The notes under the pieces were generated by a model. It was not told the DNA's origin. It was given only the letters and a program-made list of their open reading frames with translations, and made no database searches. Below are positions 50,352 through 57,937 of a stretch of 64,000 bases of DNA, in pieces (positions within the stretch are counted from its first letter, which is position 1; every line of letters begins with the position of its first letter). A program made the position numbers and the translations under genes. The DNA is from CAMFLJ01 sp965279255 (GTDB lineage Bacteria; Actinomycetota; Acidimicrobiia; Acidimicrobiales; Acidimicrobilacustridaceae): positions 2,976,001 through 3,040,000 of the forward strand of contig OZ257146.1 of NCBI GenBank assembly GCA_965279255.1, in the 5' to 3' direction.

Positions 50352-50801
50352 TCAGCGCCGCTCGGCGAAGAAGTCGGTGAGCAGGGCGGCGCATTCGTCG
50401 CCCCGGACGTCGGCGGTGGTGGCGAACTCGTGGTTCAGCCGGGGGTCGGAGCCGAGGTGGTAGAGCGAGCCGGTGGCCCCGGCGTCGAGGTTCCGGGCCC
50501 CGTAGACGAGTCGTTCCACCCGGGCATTGACCAGGGCGCCGGCGCACATCGGGCACGGCTCGAGCGTGACGGCCATGGTGGCGCCGACGAGACGCCACGA
50601 TCCGACGGCCGCGGCGGCGTCGCGCAGGGCGAGCACCTCGGCGTGGGCGGTGGGGTCGCCGGTGAGCTCACGCTCGTTGTGGCGACGGGCGACGACCTGG
50701 CCGTCGATGACCACGACGGCACCGATGGGCACGTCGCCGTGATCCAGCGCGGCGCGGGCCTCCTCGATCGCGAGGGCCATGAGCTCGTCGTCGGTCACCA
50801 T
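50352..50801 (-). CDS. tadA: tRNA-specific adenosine deaminase
   Basis: 149 residues. Converts A34 to inosine in tRNA-Arg(ACG), allowing CGN decoding. Zinc-site motifs HAEVLAL (H-A-E) and PCPMCAGA (PCxxC) are present; RHNERELTGDPTAHAE and RVERLVYGARN are typical TadA. The enzyme is cytosolic. ATG at 50801 with TAGGGT 8 nt upstream: leaderless. Flanked by two tRNA-Ser genes, an arrangement seen in other actinobacteria. Its substrate tRNA-Arg is not in the window. Confidence 0.95.
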   Translation of the reverse strand: MVTDDELMALAIEEARAALDHGDVPIGAVVVIDGQVVARRHNERELTGDPTAHAEVLALRDAAAAVGSWRLVGATMAVTLEPCPMCAGALVNARVERLVYGARNLDAGATGSLYHLGSDPRLNHEFATTADVRGDECAALLTDFFAERR

Positions 50802-50827
50802 GGCCTCGGACCCTACTCACCCCACCT

Positions 50828-50870
50828 CGTGGCTCGATCGAGCACGCTGGAGCGTGCCGAAACGAGCCAC
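50828..50870. repeat. Nested-hairpin repeat, locus B copy 1
   Basis: Outer arms CGTGGCTCG and CGAGCCAC, five-base linkers, inner stem GCACGCT-gg-AGCGTGC (7 bp). In the region upstream of tadA. The 352 bp between tadA and the tRNA-Ser(GGA) hold this, copy 2, TACCCT at 51105-51110 (likely tRNA -10 box) and nothing else recognised. Confidence 0.85.
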
Positions 50871-50891
50871 CGCCGCCGGTCGTCCATCCCC

Positions 50892-50934
50892 CGTGGCTCG
50901 ATCGAGCACGCTGGAGCGTGCCGAAACGAGCCAC
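50892..50934. repeat. Nested-hairpin repeat, locus B copy 2
   Basis: Identical to copy 1 over its whole length, 21 bp further on. Both inner and outer stems are perfect. Confidence 0.85.
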
Positions 50935-51153
50935 GGGTGTGGGACCGGGCGCGACGAGGCCCGCTCCCCCGTGTGACGGTCAGGTGACCTGCGGCACATC
51001 GGAGTTCCCGCTGAGAGCTGCTGCCTCCCGGCCCTGACTCGGTTCACGGGTTCCGATTGCACAGGGCCCGACCGCCACACGCGAGAGCGGGCCGGCAGAC
51101 AGGATACCCTGTCGCTCCCAGAGCCCGGACGGCGTGCCGACCGGGACACCCTT

Positions 51154-51241
51154 GGAGGGGTGCGAGAGCGGCCGAATCGGCACGCTTGGAAAGCGTGTGT
51201 GGGGAAACTCACCGTGGGTTCGAATCCCACTCCCTCCGCCA
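51154..51241 (+). tRNA. tRNA-Ser (anticodon GGA)
   Basis: 88 nt with encoded CCA. Acceptor GGAGGGG pairs with TCCCTCC; anticodon stem CACGC/GCGTG with loop TTGGAAA gives GGA (codons TCC and TCT); a long variable arm; T arm GTGGG-TTCGAAT-CCCAC. Confidence 0.96.
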
Positions 51242-51304
51242 GCAGTCACGATCGGGCCCGCCTCCAGAGGCGGGCCCGACCCGTTCCCGGCCCCTGGTGT
51301 CGGC

Positions 51305-52237
51305 TCAGGCGGCCTGGGTTCGGGCGAAGGCCCGGGCCGAGCGCACCCGCTCGAGAACGAGCTCGGGCCTCCGGAAGATCTCGTCCTCGGTGACCTCCAC
51401 GACGATCCACCCGGCGGCGCGGAGGCGGCGGAACCGCTCCGCGTCCCGGCGCCGGTCGCTCAGGCTGGAGTGGAAGGTCTCGCCCTGGACCTCGACGATC
51501 ACCTTCAGGCGGCGGTCGGCGAAGTCGACCCGGCCGATCCAACCCTCGTCGTCACCGAGGTCGACCTGCCGTTCGAAGGGGGCCTCGCCCGCCCGCTCCA
51601 GGATCTCCTCGAAGCGCCGCTCGAGCTTCGACCCGGTGGGCCGGTACCCCAGCGGCCGCTCGGCAACGAGGGACCGGAGTAGCGCATAGCCCCCGATGCC
51701 GCCGAACCGCGGAAGTGCGCCTACGGAGGAATGGAAGGTCTCGAGCGACATGAGACGTCGGCGCAGGAGGTCGTCACAGAGGTCAGCGACCTTGGCCGGG
51801 TGGAGCCGACCGGAGAGGTCGATCAGCGTCCGAACGGGGGTCGTCACCCTCAGCCCGTGAACTTCTCCGATGTCGCCTTCGGTCAGCCTCACGGCGCTGT
51901 GGACGACCCCGAGACGCCGTGAGCCGCGATGGGGCGTACGGGTGGTCAAGAGGTGAGCGGGCTCGAGGTCCCAGCCCGGCACACCCCAGAGAGCGATGGC
52001 GGTGTGGAGTGCGAGAGCGGCGTCGGAGGCGTCGAGAACGGCTGCGGCAAGGCGCCGCAGTGGTGTGTCCGGTGATCCCACCACCGTGAGCACCCTCGGG
52101 CTCGCCCACGCGAGACGTCCACTCGCCACGGCGTGCCGCACCGCCTTCGATGTCAGTCCGCGCTCGGCCAGTTGCCGGCGCGACACGACGCCGTGCTGTC
52201 TCGCCGCCATCTGTGTCCAGTCCTCGTTCTCCGCCAT
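51305..52237 (-). CDS. AbiEi-like N-terminal plus DUF559 endonuclease-like protein
   Basis: 310 residues. N-terminal winged helix of the AbiEi antitoxin type (ARQHGVVSRRQLAERGLTSKAVRHAVASGRL), a middle beta part (LWGVPGWDLEPAHLLTTR), then a C-terminal DUF559/VSR-like nuclease fold: WIGRVDFADRRLKVIVEVQGETFH with Asp and Glu of a PD-(D/E)xK site, and RRRDAERFRRLRAAGWIVVEVTEDEI. Such fusions are scattered through actinobacterial genomes; a defence, repair or toxin-antitoxin role has been suggested for relatives but not shown. No partner toxin gene adjoins. Codon use is less GC-biased (AGA, ACA, CAA, GGA, AGT), and it lies just after a tRNA gene, a common site of acquired DNA. Confidence 0.78.
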   Translation of the reverse strand: MAENEDWTQMAARQHGVVSRRQLAERGLTSKAVRHAVASGRLAWASPRVLTVVGSPDTPLRRLAAAVLDASDAALALHTAIALWGVPGWDLEPAHLLTTRTPHRGSRRLGVVHSAVRLTEGDIGEVHGLRVTTPVRTLIDLSGRLHPAKVADLCDDLLRRRLMSLETFHSSVGALPRFGGIGGYALLRSLVAERPLGYRPTGSKLERRFEEILERAGEAPFERQVDLGDDEGWIGRVDFADRRLKVIVEVQGETFHSSLSDRRRDAERFRRLRAAGWIVVEVTEDEIFRRPELVLERVRSARAFARTQAA

Positions 52238-52314
52238 GGCAGAGAGTCAACCAAGGGGGTGTGACACCGATGCAGGAGGCACGTCGCTTGCCCGAAGTCC
52301 CCGTGTCTTCCGAT

Positions 52315-52356
52315 GTGGCTCACTCGGAGCCCCTCCAGGGGCGCCAACTGAGCCAC
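52315..52356. repeat. Nested-hairpin repeat, locus C copy 1
   Basis: Outer arms GTGGCTCA and TGAGCCAC (perfect 8 bp), linkers, inner stem GCCCCT-cc-AGGGGC (6 bp). Between the divergent DUF559-like and dnaX genes. Confidence 0.85.
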
Positions 52357-52379
52357 GTCGGCGTGTGACAGGGGGGACC

Positions 52380-52419
52380 TGGCTCACCTGGAGCCCCTCC
52401 AGGGGCGCCAACTGAGCCA
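52380..52419. repeat. Nested-hairpin repeat, locus C copy 2
   Basis: Same inner stem GCCCCT-cc-AGGGGC; outer arms TGGCTCA and TGAGCCA. 23 bp after copy 1 and 98 bp before dnaX. Confidence 0.85.
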
Positions 52420-52517
52420 AGTTGGGGGAAGGTGGCGGCCTCCAGGCCCGCCGAACGAGCCAGGGGGTGGGTGGGGGCGGCGGCGGGGGTTGTGGGTGGT
52501 CGGTAGGCTCGGCGTCG

Positions 52518-54623
52518 ATGGCCTACCAGTCGCTCTACCGTCGTTATCGGCCCCGTCGCTTCAGCGAGGTCCGGGGCCAGGAGCACCTGGTCAACGCCCT
52601 GCGCAACGCGGTCGTGGAGGACCGGGTCGGCCACGCCTACCTGTTCTCCGGCCCACGCGGCACGGGCAAGACCTCGACCGCCCGCATCCTCGCCAAGGTC
52701 CTGAACTGCGAGAACCCGGTCGGCGGCGAGCCGTGCTGCGAGTGCGCCTCGTGCCTGTCGATCGAGGGCGGCACCAGCTTCGACGTCCACGAGCTCGACG
52801 CCGCGTCGAACAACGGTGTGGAGGCCGTCCGCGACCTCATCGCCAAGGCGTCCCTGGGCACGCCGGGCCGCACGAAGGTGTACATCCTCGACGAGGTCCA
52901 CATGCTGTCGCCGGCGGCGTCGAACGCGCTGCTGAAGACCCTCGAGGAGCCGCCCGACCACGTCGTGTTCGTGCTGGCCACCACCGACCCGCAGAAGGTC
53001 CTGCCCACCATCCGCAGCCGCACCCAGCACTTCGAGGTCCACCTCCTCCCGGCGGTCGACCTCGAGGGCCTGGTCGACTTCGTGGTCGCCGACGCCGGGC
53101 TCGAGCTCTCGCCCGAGGGCCGCACCTACGTCCTGCGCACCGGGGGCGGCTCGGCCCGCGACACGCTCTCCGCCCTCGACCGGGTCGTCGCCGCCGGCGG
53201 TGCGCCCGACTCCACCGATGCCGTCGACGAGCTGCTCGAAGCGCTGTGCGACCACGACACCGGCCGCGCCCTCGTGGCCGTCGAGGCCGCCATGAGCCGG
53301 GGCCGCAACCCCCGGGTGCTCGGCGAGTCGCTCATCGCCCGTCTGCGCGACGTCTTCCTCGCCTCGGTCAACGCCGACCTGTCTCGGCTCTCCGAGGCCG
53401 ACCAGGCCAGGGTCACCGACCAGGCCCGCCGCCTCACCGCTCCCGGTGCCACCCGGGCCCTCGAGCTGCTGGGCGACGCCTTCGTCGGGATCCAGGACGC
53501 GCTCGATCCCCGCATCCCGCTCGAGGTCGCCCTCGTGCGCCTCACCCGCCCCGACGCCGACACGTCGGTCGCGTCGCTGGCGGAGCGCATCGCCCGCCTC
53601 GAGCAGGGCGCGCCACCCGCCGCCCCGCGGCCCGCCGCGGCCGCGGCCTCAGCCCCGGCCCCGGCCCCCGCACCGGCTCCGACCCCGGCCGCCGCAGAGC
53701 CCACGCCGGCGGCACCCGCAGAGCCCACGCCGGCGGCACCCGCCGAGCCGGCACCGACCGCGGCCGACGAGGCCGAGGTCCACGACGACGTCGAGGGCGA
53801 CGACGACGTCGCGCTCCCGCCGATGCCCGAGGGCGGGAGCCGGGCCGACGCCGCCCGCCAGATCCTGCGCCAGAAGACTGGTGGCCCCGGCGGCGGCGCA
53901 CCTCCCGCCCGGCCCACCGCGGCCAAGGCCCCGAGCCGCCCTCCGTCGCCCCCGCGGCCAGCTCGTCCCGGTGCTCCGGCGGCCCCGACTGCACCGGCAG
54001 CCGCCAGCCCCGCGGCACCGACCGACGCACCCCCGCCCCAGGAGCCTCCCGCTCCCCCGGTCGACGAGGCACCCGCCCCCGCGGCGACGGCACCGCCAGC
54101 CGCGACGGCCGCCCCACCCTCACCGGCCGAGACACCTGAGCCCCCCGCCCCTGCGGCGACATCCGCACCCGCGGCTCCCGCGTCCGGTGGCGCACTCCCC
54201 TCCCGCGACCAGCTCACGCTGGTGTGGGGCGACTCCATGCTCGAGGGCCTGCCGCAGCGGGCCAGGGTGCGCTGGGCCGCCGGCCGCTGGGCCGACGTCG
54301 TCGACGGCACCGCCGTCTTCGAGCTCCCCAACCAGCACTACGTGCCCCGCTGCGAGGAGTGCAAGAGCGACGTCGAGGCCGCTCTCGCCGCCCAGTTCGG
54401 CCAGTCGATCCCCGTCCGCATCGTGGTCGGCGGCGGCGGGCCCGATCCCTCCGCCCCCCACCTGTCGGTCGCTCCCCCTCCACCTGACGACGCGCCGGCC
54501 GAGGAGAGCACCATCGACCCCGCCGAGCTGACCGACGCCCCCGAGGCGGCGACCTCCGGGCTCGACCGCATCACCGCCGCGTTCCCCGGCGCCGAGATCG
54601 TCACCGACGACGAGCCCGCCTGA
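52518..54623 (+). CDS. dnaX: DNA polymerase III clamp-loader subunit gamma/tau
   Basis: 701 residues. AAA+ clamp-loader motor: FSGPRGTGKTSTARILAK (Walker A, about 44-60), zinc Cys cluster LNCENPVGGEPCCECASC, LDEVHMLSPAASNALLKTLEEP (Walker B and sensor), RSRTQHFEVHLL, then the helical lid. After residue 370 a long Ala/Pro linker, then a C-terminal domain (about 600-700, DQLTLVWGDSMLEGLPQRARVRW). No A-rich slippery sequence for a gamma form is seen. ATG with TAGGCT 8 nt upstream: leaderless. Start of the dnaX-ybaB-recR cluster. Confidence 0.94.
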   Translation: MAYQSLYRRYRPRRFSEVRGQEHLVNALRNAVVEDRVGHAYLFSGPRGTGKTSTARILAKVLNCENPVGGEPCCECASCLSIEGGTSFDVHELDAASNNGVEAVRDLIAKASLGTPGRTKVYILDEVHMLSPAASNALLKTLEEPPDHVVFVLATTDPQKVLPTIRSRTQHFEVHLLPAVDLEGLVDFVVADAGLELSPEGRTYVLRTGGGSARDTLSALDRVVAAGGAPDSTDAVDELLEALCDHDTGRALVAVEAAMSRGRNPRVLGESLIARLRDVFLASVNADLSRLSEADQARVTDQARRLTAPGATRALELLGDAFVGIQDALDPRIPLEVALVRLTRPDADTSVASLAERIARLEQGAPPAAPRPAAAAASAPAPAPAPAPTPAAAEPTPAAPAEPTPAAPAEPAPTAADEAEVHDDVEGDDDVALPPMPEGGSRADAARQILRQKTGGPGGGAPPARPTAAKAPSRPPSPPRPARPGAPAAPTAPAAASPAAPTDAPPPQEPPAPPVDEAPAPAATAPPAATAAPPSPAETPEPPAPAATSAPAAPASGGALPSRDQLTLVWGDSMLEGLPQRARVRWAAGRWADVVDGTAVFELPNQHYVPRCEECKSDVEAALAAQFGQSIPVRIVVGGGGPDPSAPHLSVAPPPPDDAPAEESTIDPAELTDAPEAATSGLDRITAAFPGAEIVTDDEPA

Positions 54624-54664
54624 CCCCCACCGGTCGAACCCCCCTTCCCCCACAGGAGACCTCC

Positions 54665-55090
54665 GTGTCCGACCAGTTCGACATCAACGCCCTGCTGAAC
54701 CAGGCGATGGAGATGCAGAGCCAGCTCATGGACGCGCAGGCCCAGGCGGCCGAGGCCGAGGTCACCGGTCGCTCCGGCGGTGGTGCCGTGGAGATCACGG
54801 TCACCGGCTCGATGCAGTTCCTCGACGTGACCATCAGCCCCGACGCCGTCGACCCCGACGACGTGGCCATGCTCGAGGACCTCGTGCTCGCCGCCCTCAA
54901 CGACGCCATCGCCCAGATCGACGAGATGCAGCGGTCGTCGATGGGCACCATCGACCTGGGAGCGCTCGGTGGCATGGCGGGCCTCGGTGGAGGCGGCGTG
55001 CCCGGCGGCCTCCCCGGCTTCGGCGGCGTCCTCGACGCCTCGGCCAACGAGGCCGACGCCGACCCTGACTCCGACACCGATCGGCCGTGA
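54665..55090 (+). CDS. YbaB/EbfC-family nucleoid-associated protein
   Basis: 141 residues. N-terminal helix DINALLNQAMEMQSQLMDAQAQAAEAEVTGRSGGGAVEITVTGSMQFLDVTISPDAV is the YbaB fold, which binds DNA as a dimer. A Gly-rich, acidic tail (GGMAGLGGGGVPGG to DADPDSDTDRP) is an extension. GTG with AGGAG upstream. It sits between dnaX and recR as in many bacteria. The recR start overlaps its stop by 4 nt (GTGA). Confidence 0.92.
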   Translation: MSDQFDINALLNQAMEMQSQLMDAQAQAAEAEVTGRSGGGAVEITVTGSMQFLDVTISPDAVDPDDVAMLEDLVLAALNDAIAQIDEMQRSSMGTIDLGALGGMAGLGGGGVPGGLPGFGGVLDASANEADADPDSDTDRP

Positions 55091-55692
55091 CGCTCTACGC
55101 CGGTCCGGTCCAGGACCTCATCGACGAGCTCGGCCGCCTCCCGGGGGTCGGCCCCAAGTCGGCCCAGCGCATCGCCTTCCACCTCCTGAAGCTGCCGAAG
55201 GACGACGCCCTGCGCCTGGCGACGGCGATCGCGGTCGTGAAGGACAAGGTCGCGTTCTGCCAGACCTGCTTCAACATCGCCGAGGGCGACCGCTGCGGGA
55301 TCTGCAACGACCCCCGCCGCGAGAGCACGGTCGTGTGCGTGGTCGAGGAGCCCCGCGACATCGTCGCGGTCGAGAAGACCGGCGAGTTCAAGGGCCGGTA
55401 CCACGTGCTCCAGGGCGCCATCAGCCCCATCGAGGGCATCGGGCCCGACCAGCTGCGGGTGAAGGAGCTGCTCACCCGCATCGAGCCGGAGGGCATCGAG
55501 GAGATCATCCTCTGCACCAATCCCAACATCGAGGGCGAGGCCACCGCCATGTACCTCGGTCGGCTGATCAAGCCGCTGGGTCTGAAGGTCACCCGCATCG
55601 CCAGCGGCCTGCCCGTCGGCGGCGACCTCGAGTACGCCGACGAGCTGACCCTCGGCCGGGCGATCGAGGGCCGTCGCGACGTCGACGGCTGA
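55087..55692 (+). CDS. recR: Recombination mediator RecR
   Basis: 201 residues, standard RecR. N-terminal HhH (LGRLPGVGPKSAQRIAFHLL), zinc finger CQTCFNIAEGDRCGIC (Cys-x2-Cys...Cys-x2-Cys), then the Toprim domain (VCVVEEPRDIVAVEKTGEFKGRYHVLQG and the DPNxxGE-like loop NPNIEGEATAMYL). Works with RecF/RecO to load RecA at gaps. GTG overlaps the previous stop. Confidence 0.97.
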   Translation: MTLYAGPVQDLIDELGRLPGVGPKSAQRIAFHLLKLPKDDALRLATAIAVVKDKVAFCQTCFNIAEGDRCGICNDPRRESTVVCVVEEPRDIVAVEKTGEFKGRYHVLQGAISPIEGIGPDQLRVKELLTRIEPEGIEEIILCTNPNIEGEATAMYLGRLIKPLGLKVTRIASGLPVGGDLEYADELTLGRAIEGRRDVDG

Positions 55693-55730
55693 ACCGTCGC
55701 CGCCCGGCGGACAGAGCACCGACGGACGCG

Positions 55731-55760
55731 ACGAGGCCCGGGCCGCAGCCCGGGCCTCGT
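55731..55760. terminator. Bidirectional terminator between recR and thiolase
   Basis: ACGAGGCCCGGGC-cgca-GCCCGGGCCTCGT, a perfect 13-bp stem with a 4-nt loop between convergent genes. Confidence 0.7.
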
Positions 55761-55798
55761 GCCGTTCAGGGTGAGCCGGCGGCCGGAGCCGCTCGGCG

Positions 55799-56980
55799 TC
55801 AGATGGTCTCGACGAGGATGGCGTCGCCCTGGCCGCCACCGCCGCAGAGGGCCGCAGCACCCTTGCCGCCGCCACGACGCTTGAGCTCGTGGAGCAGGTG
55901 CAGCGCCACGCGGGTGCCCGACATGCCGATGGGATGACCCAGGGCGATGGCGCCACCGTTGACGTTGGTGACGTCGGAGGTGATGCCGAGGCGGTCCATC
56001 GAGGCGACACCGACCGCGGCGAAGGCCTCGTTGAGCTCGAACAGGTCGAGGTCGCCGACCGACAGCTTCGAGCGCTCGAGCGCCTGCTGGATGGCGTCGG
56101 CGGGCTGGTGCAGCAGCGACGGGTCGGGACCGGCCACCTGGCCGTAGCCGACGATGCGGCCGAGCGGATCGATGCCGAGCTTCTCGGCGGCGGCCTCGGA
56201 GCACACGATCACGGCGGCGCCGCCGTCGGAGATCTGCGACGCGTTGCCGGCCGTGATGTTGCCGGCCTTGTCGAAGGCCGGGCGCAGGGCGCTGAGCGAC
56301 TCGAGGGTGGTGCCGCCCCGGACGCCCTCGTCCTCGCTGAAGAGGAGAGGATCGCCCTTGCGCTGCGGGATCTCGACCTTGACGATCTCGGCGTCGAAGA
56401 GCCCGTCCTTCTGGGCCTTGGCCGCACGGTCGTGGCTCATGTAGGCGAGCTCGTCCTGCGGGCCACGCAGGATCTCGGCGGTGCGGGCGTACTTCTCGGT
56501 GCCGGCGCCCATGGCCATCTGGTCGATGGCGCAGAAGAGGCCGTCGTACATCATCGAATCGACGACGGCGCCGTCGCCCATGCGGTAGCCGGCCCGGGCC
56601 TTGGGCAGCAGGTACGGCGCGTTGGTCATCGACTCCATGCCGCCGGCGACGACGATGTCGGCCTCGCCCGCCTGGATGTAGAGGTCGGCGAGGTGGATCG
56701 CGTTGAGGCCCGACAGGCAGACCTTGTTGACCGTGGTGGCCGGCACGCTCAGCGGGATGCCCGCCTTCACCGCGGCCTGACGGGCGGTCATCTGGCCGGC
56801 GCCGCCGAGCAGCACCTGGCCCATGAACACGTAGTCGATCTGCTCGGGCGAGAGGCCGGCCCGCTCGAGTGCGGCCTTGATGGCGATCGCACCCAGGTCG
56901 GTCGCCTCGAAGCCGGCGAGGCTCCCAGAGAGCTTTCCGATGGGCGTGCGCGCCCCCGTCAGGATCACCGAACCAGCCAT
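55799..56980 (-). CDS. Acetyl-CoA acetyltransferase (thiolase)
   Basis: 393 residues. NKVCLSGLNAI contains the nucleophile Cys (about residue 90), NVNGGAIALGHPIGMSGTR the catalytic His loop, ALCGGGGQGDA the second Cys. Interconverts two acetyl-CoA and acetoacetyl-CoA. Biosynthetic-thiolase length. ATG at 56980 is preceded by TTGGAGG; TACCCT about 45 nt upstream is the -10 box; the TACCC-GT-CGGTA site lies about 50 bp further up. Placed with the dehydrogenase (20065) and Ccr in the ethylmalonyl-CoA pathway. Confidence 0.93.
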   Translation of the reverse strand: MAGSVILTGARTPIGKLSGSLAGFEATDLGAIAIKAALERAGLSPEQIDYVFMGQVLLGGAGQMTARQAAVKAGIPLSVPATTVNKVCLSGLNAIHLADLYIQAGEADIVVAGGMESMTNAPYLLPKARAGYRMGDGAVVDSMMYDGLFCAIDQMAMGAGTEKYARTAEILRGPQDELAYMSHDRAAKAQKDGLFDAEIVKVEIPQRKGDPLLFSEDEGVRGGTTLESLSALRPAFDKAGNITAGNASQISDGGAAVIVCSEAAAEKLGIDPLGRIVGYGQVAGPDPSLLHQPADAIQQALERSKLSVGDLDLFELNEAFAAVGVASMDRLGITSDVTNVNGGAIALGHPIGMSGTRVALHLLHELKRRGGGKGAAALCGGGGQGDAILVETI

Positions 56981-57073
56981 CAACGTCCTCCAACGCAGTA
57001 CGACCGACCAGGCCGCCGACACAGGGTAGGACGAGCCCGGATCGTGGGACCGCTCAGCCCCGGCGAACGATCT

Positions 57074-57085
57074 TACCCGTCGGTA
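57074..57085 (-). promoter_or_regulatory. Operator-like site upstream of thiolase
   Basis: TACCC-GT-CGGTA, in context TTACC-nnnn-GGTAA, an inverted repeat of the family seen before the dehydrogenase, mutase and ccr genes. About 95 bp before the thiolase start, some 50 bp above its -10 box, so more distant than at ccr. Confidence 0.5.
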
Positions 57086-57147
57086 ACCGGCGACGCCTCA
57101 TGGCTCGCCGGGAGCCTGTACGGCACCTGACGAGCCTGCCCCGCCCG

Positions 57148-57798
57148 CTAGAGCAGGTTGCGACCGTCGCGCAGCTGCTCGCGGCGGCGCGACGGCTGCT
57201 CGGTCGCGAAGGCCGGGGTGCGGTCCGGCTCGGCGGCGGCCTCCCGGGCGCGCCCGATGGCCGCCTCGGCGAGGTCGCGGACGGGATCGCCGGTCGAGTC
57301 CGCCTCGAAGGAGCCGCTCGCCCGATCGGTCTCGGGCCCTGCCTGGCCGATCACCGCGCTCAGCGGGACGACCCGGTTCTCGGCTGGCGACGTCTCATCG
57401 GCGAGGTGGAGCCCGCCGTCGGTGAGGTCGAGCACGGGCTCGGTCATCTCGGTGAGGCGCTCGATGGCGTCGTGGAGGTCGGCCCGGGTGGCGAGCAGGC
57501 GATCGAGGGTGAGCTGCTCGGTCTGGCGTCGGACATCGGCGGCCTCGACGAGCATCTCCTCGGCCCGGCGGCGGGCGAGCTCGAGGAAGCGACGGGCCTG
57601 GTCACGGTCGGCGGCGGCGGCGGCCAGGGCGGCCCGGGCGTCGACCTCGGCCCGACCGCGCACGGCGGCAGCCTCGGCGGCGGCGGCGGCCAGGGCGGCC
57701 TGGGCGTCGACCTCGGCCCGACCCCGGATCGCGTCGGCGTCGGCCTCGGCGCGGGCCAAGAGAGCGCTGACATCGACGTCATCAGGGGTGAGTGCCAC
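57148..57798 (-). CDS. Coiled-coil protein with internal repeat (DivIVA/Wag31-like layout)
   Basis: 216 residues, almost all helical and Ala/Arg/Glu-rich. Two nearly identical blocks (IRGRAEVDAQAALAAAAAEA and VRGRAEVDARAALAAAAADR) lie one after another at about residues 20-65, matched by a repeat of about 42 bp in the DNA, so a recent duplication or slippage. LARRRAEEMLVEAADVRRQTEQLTLDRLL resembles the region of DivIVA-type and ATP-synthase-b-like coiled coils. No family assigned. GTG at 57798 has GGAGG 5 nt upstream; a GTG at 57801 is alternative. Confidence 0.7.
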   Translation of the reverse strand: MALTPDDVDVSALLARAEADADAIRGRAEVDAQAALAAAAAEAAAVRGRAEVDARAALAAAAADRDQARRFLELARRRAEEMLVEAADVRRQTEQLTLDRLLATRADLHDAIERLTEMTEPVLDLTDGGLHLADETSPAENRVVPLSAVIGQAGPETDRASGSFEADSTGDPVRDLAEAAIGRAREAAAEPDRTPAFATEQPSRRREQLRDGRNLL

Positions 57799-57906
57799 CA
57801 CAGCCTCCAGTGCCTCGGACCGCTGGACGAAACCAGCACTCTCCGTGGTCGGCTCACCATAGCGCCCTCTGATGACGCTGCGCGGGGACCCGGACTCCCT
57901 GGACGT

Positions 57907-57929
57907 TACCGATGGGTCACAAGTACCTT
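57907..57929 (+). promoter_or_regulatory. ccr operator and leaderless promoter
   Basis: TACCG-AT-GGGTC (57907-57918) sits immediately upstream of TACCTT (57924-57929), the -10 box, which lies 8 nt before the ccr ATG. The operator-like site fills the -35/-10 spacer, the place where a bound repressor would block polymerase. One base differs from the mutase site. Confidence 0.6.
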
Positions 57930-57937
57930 GCCGCTGC

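Noticed and set aside
50203..51241. Identical T-arm sequence in two tRNA-Ser genes considered as attachment-site duplication
   Set aside because: The identity is the conserved T arm of tRNA; no integrase gene and the DNA between them holds tadA, a core gene.
26119..52419. Tandem palindromic repeats considered as CRISPR
   Set aside because: Only one or two copies per locus, spacers of 13-23 bp, imperfect between loci and no cas genes.
52518..54623. Programmed frameshift in dnaX
   Set aside because: No A-rich slippery heptamer or following stem is seen in the coding sequence.
57872..57937. Upstream start for ccr at 57872
   Set aside because: It would put the operator and the -10 box inside the gene; the ATG at 57938 fits the family N-terminus and the promoter spacing.
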